A stretch of 64,000 nucleotides of DNA, taken from contig NC_134678.1 of the NCBI RefSeq assembly GCF_024713945.1, forward strand, positions 6,634,001 through 6,698,000, given 5' to 3'. The stretch is from Dermatophagoides farinae (taxonomy: Eukaryota > Arthropoda > Arachnida > Sarcoptiformes > Pyroglyphidae). Under the pieces are notes generated by a model, which searched no databases, was not told where the DNA came from, and saw only the letters and a program-made list of their open reading frames with translations. The position numbers and the translations under genes were made by a program. Below are positions 53,616-64,000 of this stretch, piece by piece. The first letter of the stretch is position 1. Each line of letters opens with the position of its first letter.

Positions 53616-56600
53616 ATGTGTTCAAATGTAGGTTATTTTTTTCCATTTTTCTTTAATTTTTTACTAATTATATTTTGTTTTACAGAAAAATCCTTTAATC
53701 AAAATTGATGATGAAATGTGTAATAATAGCAATGATGATATTGATGATCCAGTTTTTCGTACAACAAATCTAGTTTTTTGGCCTTTATTACGAAGAATAT
53801 CCAAAGAATTTCTACAAAATGTTAAACAATTTCAGATATTTCATAATGGCCAATCGGCTATTTTTCTTCATCAAGATGGTATTTTTGTTTACGGTGATAA
53901 TTTTAACGGTTGGTTTGGCTTATCCAATCATGTTGATCGTGTCATTGAACATCCATTGCCAATCGATCAAATTTTTAAGAATGAAATCAAAACAATACAG
54001 ATTGGTAGCAATTTTATCATATTGTTAACAAATTCTGGTTATATTTATGGCTGTGGAAGTAATTCACATGGACAGATTGGATTGAAAAACGTTGATATGA
54101 TGAAACAATTTACATTGATACGTGAACGTATTAAATTCGTCAAAATTGCTTGTGGTTCTCTTCATGTGCTAGCATTAGACATCTTTGGAAACGTCTGGTC
54201 CTGGGGTGATAATGAATTCAATCAATGTTCAAGTATGCGATTCAAGTTTCTCATACCTACAAAATTACTATGGCCAAAATTTCAAAATATTCAAACAATT
54301 GATATTGCTTGTGGTTACACAAGTTCAATAATATTGAATAGTGATGGAAATGTCTATGTATTGGGTCGAATGGCATCGATTTATTTTATGCGACCAACTC
54401 GAATGGAAATCAAATTAAAACCAAATAATTTCATTAAAAAAATTTATGGATGTCGTGATATTTGTGCTCTACAAACAAATCATGGTGAAATTCTTCATTG
54501 TTTTAAACGAAATGAATATCTTGAATTTCAAAAAATCGATACAAATATTCAAGCTATTAGCACACATTGGAACAACAATCAAATCATTCTTTATTCAAAA
54601 TCTGAAAAGAGATGCTATGTTTGGAATTATGATAATCCTGAATCATTTGCAACGAATTCTGATTCAATACCAGATATCACTAATCTCTATGTTCATCCAA
54701 ACACACCTGGATTAATTAAATTACCATTGGATCTTTCACCTAATACCGATTTCAATGATCCAACCTGTTCAGATCTTGAATTATTAATCACTGACTTTGA
54801 ATATGGAGAATTACCAAGAACATTATATGTTCAACGAGCTATTATCATGAAACATTGGGAAAATCTGCTGAATTATTCTGTTCAATCACCAACAAACACT
54901 GATAGAATAATGATTGACTCTTTTCCTTATTCGTTTCTGTTTCAATATATTTATTTCATTTATAATGGTAATTATCAAACACTTTGGCGAAGCAATCTGG
55001 ATGATAAAGAATATTTTGAGCAAAAAATGTTATTACAAGATTTACTTGCTCATTACAGTTTAAATGATTCTTTACATGAAACATTGCAAAATATTATACT
55101 TGAACGTTTGAATGAGGAAAACTATATTCAAGTAGTATCCCTACAAGCTAAATATCAATCTACTCTATTGTGTCGGCAAAGTGTTTTTCTTTTTCATTAT
55201 TATGTTTACATGAATATTCAAAATTGTGGAAAATTTTTCGAAGATTCATTACGATATAATCAACCACAATTTATAGAACGAATTTTTCGTCTTTTATATA
55301 ATTTTATAAATATCAACTATCGTTATTTGGAAGAAAAATTGAATCCCTATTTGTGTAAATATTACAAGCAAGAATTATTCGATGGTAATGATGAACTTTA
55401 TTATTTGGCCATACGATATGATCCAGAAAAACGTGATTGTATACGTTTTATGAATGACAATGTGGTTACGATATCATTGTTACAGATTTATAAATCTTGT
55501 TTCATGTATCGAAGATATGATTTAATACCAGAAGTCTTGAAACGTATAAAATTCTGTATGCGTAAACATTTGGCCAATGTTTTCTATTTCTATCTATTTT
55601 CACTTGATTATAAATCATATGGTGGTTTATTCGATGATCATAACCATCGTTATCTTCATCAGCTTGTTGTAGCATTTATTAAAAATCCAGAAAATTTCGA
55701 AATAACTCGTAAAGATATTCTTGAACATGTTTTGGCCGAATCGAATTCGAATGCAAACTTGACATATTTTATCAAGGCTAAATTGTTTCAATTAAATGAT
55801 GATTTTCGTTGGCTAGAATCTGTCACCAATTTTTCCGGACAAGAAACATTAATGATACCGGCCATTTATTGTCAATTTTATTCACTTGCCAAAAATAAAC
55901 GAGATGAAAAAATATTGAAAACAATCAAACAACATTTATCCAGTGATCTTTTCGTTAATTTCAACACTTTACCATTAATATTTTTATTGGCATTATTCTA
56001 TGAAGATGAACAACTTAAATTGGTTATAAATGAACGATTGTCAACTGATCTTGATTCTGAAAACATTTTAATCGTTTATAAAATTGTTCATACATACATC
56101 GATGATGATGAATTTTCCAAATATCTTTATTCATTATTTATCAAACATATCAATATGTTCAATTGCATACAATTATATGAACTTATTCAACAATACAAAG
56201 ATTCATTGGCCTTAACGATATTACGTCCGAATTTAATCAAAAATTTTGATTCAATCAATTTGAGTAAATTTGCAAAACTTGCTATGAATTTTCATGATCA
56301 AATTCTATTGTCTCATATACAGAAATTTATTCTTACTAATTGTAATAAGAAAAATGGAACTGATTTCTATAAATTGATAATGCGAAATTCAACATCATTT
56401 TCAAATGATTTTATTCAATCATTTCGAAATGTTATCAGCAAGAATTTATCATCAGAGAACATTATTGATTTCATTATAGCAGCATCGAATCATTTAGATA
56501 CAGAAATGGTTGAAAAATTATGGAAATTAGCTCATGATTATATATCGGCAACGAATTGTTTACGATTCTATGAAATGATGATTCAAAAAGATTTTTTTGA

Positions 56601-57018
56601 TCAATGTCTTCAATTGAAAATAAGTATGATGCTAGCCAAAACTGTTAATGTTGAAAATTTCGAACGAATCTATGTTCTTGCCATCAAAGCAAATGATGAA
56701 TCATTGATCAATCAACTCAATTCTTCTATAGTGAAAAAAATAATGAACAAAGAAAATTGTATTCAATTGTATCGATTTGCAATGAAAAATTCTGATCATA
56801 AATTGGCAAAAAATATTGGCATGCAATTAAAAAGTTATCTAACGGTGAAAAATTGTCTTCGAATCTATATAATTTCATATGAAAATGATGATTCATTTGT
56901 TCGTAAACTATGTGCTCGATTTTTGGCTTCGAATCCAAATGGACGAACATCATTATCGATAATGGATAAACAAGTCAGCTTTCAATTAAAAATGGATTTG
57001 GAAAACTTTAATTTCTAG
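53616..57018 (+). CDS. RCC1-BTB protein with a long BACK-like helical repeat tail
   Basis: Exon 1 (53616-53627, MCSN) joins through a GTAGGT...TTTACAG intron of 58 nt to 53686-57018, giving 1114 residues; an internal Met at 53716 is an alternative start. The first 330 residues form RCC1-type propeller repeats, seen in IGSNFIILLTNSGYIYGCGS, HGQIGL, CGSLHVLALDIFGNVWSWGD and CGYTSSIILNSDGNVYVLG. A divergent BTB/POZ fold follows at about 365-470 (DLELLITDFEYGELPRTLYV, then FPYSFLFQYIYFIYNG). The remaining 600 residues are alpha-helical with regularly spaced units of the form NCxxxYxxA. RCC1-BTB proteins such as RCBTB1/2 are putative CUL3 substrate adaptors but are only about 530 residues long. 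The extra length here is unusual, and I know of no close relative. AATAAA at 57116 probably ends the transcript. Confidence 0.8.
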
Positions 57019-57172
57019 TCTACAATTGTTATTCAATAGATGTCAGTACTATCTCATTGTTTATTTTTTTAATGTTATAACACGTGAAAACAGAATCGAA
57101 TGTTTTTTTTGTTGAAATAAAAAAAAAATTTATAAAATTAATTTTGATTGTGATTTTATTTATTCGAAGAAA
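57019..57172. promoter_or_regulatory. Very short gap between RCC1-BTB gene and TTI1
   Basis: The 154 bp must include the 3' UTR and AATAAA (57116-57121) of the upstream gene and the promoter and 5' UTR of TTI1, both on the plus strand. Read-through or a shared transcript is conceivable but not shown. Confidence 0.45.
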
Positions 57173-60100
57173 ATGGCAGAATTTCCAGATCATGTGCAAA
57201 CAAAATTATTGGCCATCAAATGTGAATCTTGTTTATTTGCACCGGATCCGAATAAACTTGATGATATCAATAGATTCCTTCAGAATCCTAATCTTACCAT
57301 AAATTTTTTCCAATCAAATTGTGATCGTTTAATATTTATAATTCAAACGATTATGGCTGATATGCCTAGATTGATTTCAAATCCAGAATCTAAATTTAGG
57401 TATATTTTTAATATTTTTTTTTTTGAATTTACATTTTGACATTAATACAAAGAAAATACATAAATTAATTTCAGTGCTGATCAACTATTCCGAAAATGTC
57501 TGGAAATTTATCGAATTTTATTCAAAAAAATCATCATTAATAATCCAAAAGTTTTTGATGCCACTTTCAAAATGTTTTCATTGTTAATCGATAAACAAGC
57601 TAATCAGAAAAATAACGATCTTGGCAATAATATAATCGTTCTAAGTGATAATTCCACTGAATTATTGATTGAATGTACAATCAATTTATTAGTGGCATGT
57701 GATCAATCAATGTTCATGGATTTTCTATTTGATCAAATTGAAACAAAAAAATTTGAAATGATATATGGAATGCTTTCAAATTGTCTATTGCAAATTATTG
57801 TCAAACATCATTATCAACCATTGAAAAAATTGTCATTAGAATTAATGTCAACAATGTATTTGAAAATTATTGGCCAGCGATTGTCTGAGTTCAATTATGA
57901 TCTGCCAAATTTTAACGTGGCCAATGACAGATTCTTAAGATTTTCGAAATTTCTTTCATCAATTTCACCCGGATTATTGTCTAGACTTTGGAAACTGTTG
58001 CAGCTTTGTTCAAATGGCGATTACCATAAGCTACATTCTGATGTTATTATCGTTTCGTTGAAATTATTGAATATTGTTCTTCTGATGGTTTTTGAAAATT
58101 CTGGAAAATGTTCTGAAGATTTATTTAATGATGAGAAATATTCCAGAAATTTATCAACAATGATTTCCGATATCATTGAAACACTAATCGAACATACGGA
58201 TTCAAACATACGATTTAATTTATTAAAATTCACCGAAAGTTTGATGTTTAACTGTAATGAAAAATTTATACTGAATCAAATTCTTACCTTATTCAAAGTT
58301 CCTTTAAATTATATTGGAGCAAATTCCATCAATGGATTTGAAAACGAACATGACGAGATGAATGAATTATGTAAACATTTTCAAGAAAATTTTCAAACAA
58401 AAATCTTGGAAAAATCAATTCGATTTGACGTGACCAACATTTTGCATAAAGAATTATTTGATCATCTCACCCGAATGCCATACTCATTTCGAAACATTGA
58501 TATTCATCATCATCATCCTAATAAAATTATAACGAAAACAAATTTAAAATCATCATTTCAAATTCTTGTTGGTTTTTTACATACATTGAATCAATATGGA
58601 ATCAATGATTTTTTGAAATTAGAACAACATAATCATCATTTATTTCGTACATTTATAAATCTGGGAGAATTTGATTTTAAACGTTCGAAATTTTTACCTC
58701 AAGAATTCGTTGATAATGATGCTGATTTCAGTAATAATGATATGAATCGTCATTATCTGATTGAAAAAGTATTCGCTGCATTTCATTTTGATAAATATCT
58801 GAAATATCTGAATGAAAAAGAATTATTTCAATGTTATAAACATTTCATAAGTTATTTATGTGAATTTTCAAATTTTCAAACATTTCAAATCATCACCGAT
58901 CATTTATCCTATCTTTTGGAATATTCTGATTTCGATCCAACTGTCATTATGATTACGAATATTTTTATGATAAATGTATCAAATTTAGACTATAAAGATC
59001 AGTTGGATTATTATCTTCAAGAATTTCTTAATAATTATTCAAAAAATCTACATGTGATTGATATTTACGTTGAAGATGATTTAATGATTCAATCAAAACA
59101 AATGGATAAATATCTTACAATCGATAGTATTGCACAAATTTGTTCATCAAAAACTAATGCATCGACGAAATCCGACGAATCAATCGATTTGATCAAATTA
59201 CATCAAAGAAAATTATTTCAACATTGTCTAATAATGCAAGGAACAACATTATTATATACTTTATTTAAACCGGAAAAAATTCGTTCAAAATTTTTCAAAT
59301 CATTTTTTCTTGATCTTTTACAATCAATTGGTTATCCACGAAGCGATCTTGTTTCTCGTGTAGCTAAATATTGTATGATTTTAATGGGTCATCATCTAAA
59401 TCCCGAACTAATGAACAATGTTAATGACTTAAAATTCTTATCAAATCAAATGATTATGAATAATTTGGACTATATTTTCAGTTCATTTAGTATCGGTCTG
59501 GATTATAGTGTTGTACAGCAAAGAAAATCTGAAATTTCACATGTTTATAAATATGATTCGTATTCAATCAAAACTATTCAAAATTCTTTACTTGCTGTCA
59601 TTGAATTGATCACTGAATATTATTATCAATCATCATCATCGATTTCATCATTACAAATAGAATATCTTCATCGATTGATTGATCAAATTTTGAATCTAAT
59701 AAAATATTATTCCATACGTTTAATTGATATTAATTCCGAAGAATTGAATAATTTGATTGAAATTCTATATGCATATGTGAAGCTCATAAAACTGTTATAT
59801 GATGATGATGGTGATGATGTTCAAGATGAATACACAATCGAGAATAATGCTGACTTTGAAACTGATAAAATGAATACTTTGATTAAAGATGTTGAAAATT
59901 TTGCACAGACATTTTCCATCATACAAAAAGATCTGAATTCAACTCCGAAAACACCGGTGGATTTAAATAGTTTTCAAAATTGTTCTACCATCAATGAAAA
60001 TGATGATAATGATGAAATGAATGATGATAATTTGAAAATTCTTCAATCTCCAATCATTAAATCTCGTGTGGCCAATATTTTTCATCTATGTCCAATGTTG

Positions 60101-60928
60101 CTTGGTGATCCAAACATTGCTATTCGTTTGAATGTATTAAAATTATCCTATATTTCAATGAAATTATTACGATCTTATGAAGGCAAGTATTAGGTTCATA
60201 AACCTTTGATCTTTGATTCTTATTTTTAAACATTTTTTTTCATTATTTTAGATATACTTCTTCCATATGTTCATCGATTTTGGGATTCATTGGTTCAACT
60301 TTTGTCATTGAAATTGGAACATCCTGTTGTGGTAAAAAATGCTTTCGATTGTTTAATGTTGGCCAATAAATTATGTGGTGATTTTTTACTTCGTCGTATG
60401 GGCAAAAAAATCATACCTTCATTGATAAATTTTCTACAAATTCGTTTCGATTCACGTATCAATTATTATCGTAAACATGGCCATAATGAAACATTGAAAA
60501 CAATGGATTATTATATTGAATTAGAATTACTTAGATCATTAGGACGATTAGCTGTAAATGTTAAACTACGATCACAAGATATTTGGAAAATGTTACCAAT
60601 TTTCATACTTTATACATGTTCCAACGGAATAATAATGGATTTACGACAAAATTCATTACAATCATTAATCATCATATCGGATCGTGCAGATTATTATTCA
60701 GTACGATATTTTGTACATATTTTTTTGGAAATATTTTATGAAAATCCTGGACTATCAATTCTACGTCCAAATCAATTGTCTAATCAATGTCTAATCAAAT
60801 TTCAATGTATTTGCCATAGAAATCGTGAACATTACAAAAATATTACAAGAAAATATTCAGATTTATTATTACCATTAGATCATAAATATAATCTATTAAA
60901 TCAATTGATAATACATTTGAATAATTAA
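57173..60928 (+). CDS. TTI1: TELO2-interacting protein 1, TTT complex subunit
   Basis: Three exons (57173-57399, 57475-60182, 60252-60928) give 1203 residues, near the vertebrate length of about 1090. TTI1 forms the TTT complex with TELO2 and TTI2, a cochaperone that delivers HSP90 to newly made PIKK kinases (mTOR, ATM, ATR, DNA-PKcs, SMG1). The whole chain looks like HEAT-type helical repeats. The most recognisable region is C-terminal: LGDPNIAIRLNVL, then ILLPYVHRFWDSLVQLLSLK, FDCLMLANKLCGDFLLRRM and KKIIPSLINFL, the block conserved in TTI1 proteins. A long Asp/Glu/Asn-rich insert lies at about residues 840-930. Intron 2 begins GAAG|GCAAGT, so it is a GC-AG intron. AATAAA starts 2 nt after the stop. 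Confidence 0.88.
60183..60251 (+). other. GC-AG intron of TTI1
   Basis: A 69-nt intron with donor AG|GCAAGT and acceptor TTATTTTAG. Splicing restores SYE-D-ILLPYVHRF in phase 1, while read-through meets a stop after GKY. AG|GCAAGT is the typical strong form of rare GC-AG introns. Confidence 0.8.
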
Positions 60929-60929
60929 T

Positions 60930-60935
60930 AATAAA
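60930..60935 (+). promoter_or_regulatory. Possible poly(A) signal of TTI1
   Basis: AATAAA begins 2 nt after the TTI1 stop codon and is followed by an A-run. If it is used, the 3' UTR is tiny; this fits the convergent gene whose stop is only 88 nt away. Confidence 0.4.
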
Positions 60936-61015
60936 AAAAAAATGTTCACATTTTTTTGTACATATAAATCACATAAATCAAATGAAAAAATATGATTTAT
61001 TTTTCAATATCACCA

Positions 61016-61627
61016 TCAAATACTTGAATCAGATTTAGATCGATCAATTTTCTGTGAATCATTGGTGGTGGATAATATCTTTGATGAATTGCTTTTACTA
61101 CTGTTTATAGAATCAACTACCGATTTCAATAATTGTGATCTTGTATATGCGTAATTAATATCTGATGATACTGTTGATGATGATGTTGATGATGATGCGG
61201 ATGATGATGACGATGACGATGAAGAATTTTTTCTATACGATGATGGTATGATTGACTTGATATCTTGACTACTTTTTAGTGTTAATTTTTTTCGATCATC
61301 ATTATCATTGTTATTAATATCATCATCATCAAATATTTTACTTAAATGTCCAATTCTTGCTGCTGCTTTACGGAATATTGCCTCTTGTTCCATATTGGCT
61401 TTAAGTTTTCTATAATCAATCCTGATTGCTGGTATTCTTAATGCACTAGGTAATTTTGGCATATAAACATCAGCATTATTTTTTGTCATTACTGGTGAAT
61501 GTTGATGATCTGTTTCCGATTTATGGCTAATTTCTTCTTGGCTATTGATCGATTGTTCTTTGGTTATCGATTCTTGACAATTATTATTTCGTAATTGTTC
61601 ACCAGTTGTTGATTGACAACATCCCAT
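61016..61627 (-). CDS. Unknown MGCC-starting, probably myristoylated and palmitoylated protein
   Basis: A single-exon frame of 203 residues. The start MGCCQST has Gly2 for myristoylation, Cys3/Cys4 for palmitoylation, and Ser6, so dual lipid anchoring at the plasma membrane is predicted. The most structured part is about residues 52-98: ADVYMPKLPSALRIPAIRID, then YRKLKANMEQEAIFRKAAAR and IGHLSKIF, a possible short helix pair. The rest is acidic, Asn-rich and Ser-rich, with a long Ser run near 133-154 and a basic/Ser tail (KIDRSKSDSSI). I do not recognise a family. It converges on TTI1, with 87 nt between the two stop codons. It could be lineage-specific; an additional upstream exon cannot be ruled out. 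Confidence 0.6.
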   Translation of the reverse strand: MGCCQSTTGEQLRNNNCQESITKEQSINSQEEISHKSETDHQHSPVMTKNNADVYMPKLPSALRIPAIRIDYRKLKANMEQEAIFRKAAARIGHLSKIFDDDDINNNDNDDRKKLTLKSSQDIKSIIPSSYRKNSSSSSSSSSASSSTSSSTVSSDINYAYTRSQLLKSVVDSINSSKSNSSKILSTTNDSQKIDRSKSDSSI

Positions 61628-64000
61628 TTCTAAATAGTGTCCACCATTATTGCCATGTGGAATATCGAAATTTTTATATAAATGATCAAATTCTTAATTC
61701 ATATTAAATTAAATTATTCAATTATGGTAAATGTGTAAATTGAATTTTTCGTTTTTGTTTCAAATCATGTAACAACAAGCGAATTATTTTATTCACATGT
61801 GCACATTGAAAATGATTAATAATTCATGAAATCGGAAATATTGTTTTTTTTTGGGAGTTGACCATTTTTTTTTGCATTCATTCATTTTGTTTCTTGTAAA
61901 TCTATGTCAAGTCAATCAATCAATTTCATAAACATGACCTCGAAAATCTGATTATTGTCAACAAAAGTGAAACAATTTTTGTATACATTGAAATCATATT
62001 ATGTAAAAAGTTATTTGTTTAATTGATAGGTGGCGCATCTCTTGTATTTCAAAATTATAAATTGTATAAAGGATAATGACGCCTGGTGTTCCAACACCCA
62101 AAAATCACCCGATCATTCGATCCTGATGATAGTCAACTGTGTGTTTATCATCATCATGTGATATATCACAACTAATCAATGGTTGGTATGACAAGTGAAA
62201 ATAAGAACAGAGAGGAGGAGTAGTAAAAATGAACAGAAATTCCTAGGAATTCTGGAATGGAATAAATATTGGCTGAAATAATAATGTTAATGGTCGTCAA
62301 ACACACACACACACGCACGTTTAATGTTTGGCATTGAAAACACCCAAATGAAACCATGAGAATAAATGGTGATGATGATGATGATGATGGGAAATTGGCT
62401 CTTGAAACAGAGAAAGAGAAGAAAAAAACTTTGTCACTGTTCGACTTGTAGTTGTCAAATTTTTCCCGAACAAATATACCTGTACAAAAGAATTGGTAAT
62501 ACAAACTTTTGAATGAAATCATTTTTTTTACCTTGAATATTTTGTTATATAATTTATTATTCTGAACATATTTTTTTCAATATTTTTGTTTGGTACAGGT
62601 TGGAATCATTTATTTGTCCTTGACATTGAACAATATATAATTGCTTGTCTTTTCACGAAAGGATTACATTTTTGATCCGGTGGGTTGGTGGGTTAGTGTT
62701 CGATGATAGATATTAATCAAGCAAAGAAAAAACCATTTTCAATAGTGATAATCATTAATTTTTTCGTTGTTTATGAATAGTTAGTTATCAAACATAAAAT
62801 AATTTCAATAATACGTGAGCAGCAAATACAATTGTTGATTATAATCATTCATTTTTTTTATGATCCACAATATAATTATTGATGATCCGAAATATCGATA
62901 AAAAAGTAACAAATTCTAAATGAACAAAAAATTTTTTTTTTTTTGATTTCCTTTCACCACCTACACATAATTATTGATCTTCGAATCTTTTCATCCGAAT
63001 ATTCTATTGACGTCATCAACGTGTAGTGGTTGGTAGTCGTTTATAAAAAAAACGTTTTCAAATGGAGAAAAAAAAACTATAATCCACACAATAATTCAAA
63101 GGAATATTATCTTGTTTCTGCTGCTACAGTATTATAATTGGTTCTTTATTCGTTTATTTTTTCGAATAAAAAACCAATTGATCGGTTGTCATGACAAGAA
63201 TATTCTTGCATAAAAACCACGCATGTTTAGCATTTTTTTATTATTATTATTATCATTAGAATGTTAATAAATTCATGAAATTTATGCCGGAACCATTGGA
63301 ATATTCTTTGAGCGTGTATATGTAGTGCAGTGTACTGGTATATATGAATAATCAGTATAATGATGTATCTCAATCATTGTATATGTAATCGTTACATATG
63401 ATGATTATGAAAATGTTTGCACTTGAATTCTTTTTTGTTGTTGTTGTTGTTGTTGTTTTGTTATTGATCGAGTAAATTAGCATTCCGTCATGATAATTGA
63501 AGAAAATGAAACAAAAAAATTCGTCCAGAATTTTCAATCGAAAATGTAGAAATTTTTTTTTCAGTTTATTTAACACCTGGATGAAAATCGTATTGAGACG
63601 TTTTCGTATTTTTTGGCCTTAAGGCATACAAACATTTTTCTCTTTATGATGAACTGCATATATAATAATAATAATGTTTTATGACCTGAAAAATATTGAT
63701 TTGTTTGTTCGATGACTCATTCAATAAGAAAACATTGAATAAAAATTTCGATCGAATCAATCAACAGAACAAAAATGAATCAAATTTGAAGTATTCGAAA
63801 AAAACCCATTTTTGATTCCAAATTTTTTTCACGATATCAGATACTATATTTTTTCTTTGGTGTTTTATCTGACAAATTCTCTGATGTGATCATCCATTGT
63901 GTATTCAATCAAGATGGATGGATAGAGATGGTGGAAGAAAAAAACATTGAACAAGAACCAGTTTTGCATTACCATCGACAATATGAAAATCTACCAAACT
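61628..64000. other. Right-end non-coding region
   Basis: AT-rich DNA with a short (CA)n at about 62300-62315, (GAT)n near 62370-62390, poly-T near 62933 and (GTT)n near 63436-63455. It includes the presumed promoter of the MGCC protein. Open frames here have no recognisable features. A gene outside the right edge may use part of it. Confidence 0.45.

Noticed and set aside
62172-62522. Minus-strand open frame near the right end
   Set aside because: Phe/Ser-rich with a Cys-Val run from a CA repeat; no recognised motif.

Overview
The window is strongly AT-rich animal nuclear DNA. Coding exons are split by mostly short GT-AG introns and set in long stretches packed with (CAT/ATC)n, (CAA)n, (CA)n, poly-A and poly-T microsatellites. 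The gene set (TNF-receptor/death-domain protein, trypsin-like protease, LARP4, DPP-like peptidase, nuclear-encoded mitochondrial proteins) is metazoan. Compact housekeeping genes, simple-sequence spacers and a trypsin homologue suggest an arthropod, most likely an astigmatan (dust- or scabies-type) mite. The species is an inference from style, not from a diagnostic marker.

Layout. 1-0.54 kb (-): the transmembrane exon and cytoplasmic exon of a DPP6/DPP10-like protein that continues off the left edge, with a possible further exon at 0.8-0.9 kb. 1.7-7.4 kb: compact housekeeping genes BOLA3 (+), eIF1 (+), LRRC57 (-) and EXOSC8/RRP43 (+). 7.4-21.2 kb: about 14 kb of simple-sequence DNA with no convincing gene. 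21.2-39.0 kb (+): one very large LARP4-type gene; six coding exons join in phase to a predicted 2263 residues, with 4.9 and 5.9 kb introns full of microsatellites. 39.0-42.7 kb: non-coding. 42.7-43.6 kb (+): a trypsin-like protease with an abnormal splice junction and no visible activation peptide. 43.9-49.5 kb (-): a complete TNF-receptor-family gene with a death domain, convergent with the protease. 51.8-53.1 kb: MRPS23 (-) and NDUFB3 (+) head to head. 53.6-60.9 kb (+): a large RCC1-BTB protein with a long helical-repeat tail, then TTI1 only about 150 bp behind it. 61.0-61.6 kb (-): an MGCC-starting, probably lipid-anchored protein of unknown family. 61.6-64 kb: no gene recognised.

Functional links are loose, as usual for animal DNA. 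Several genes serve general gene expression (eIF1, LARP4, exosome subunit) or mitochondria (BOLA3 for Fe-S assembly, MRPS23 for mitoribosomes, NDUFB3 for complex I). The most unusual items are the RCC1-BTB protein with at least nine regular BACK-like helical units, the protease's broken junction, the giant low-complexity LARP4, and an arthropod p75NTR-like death receptor.
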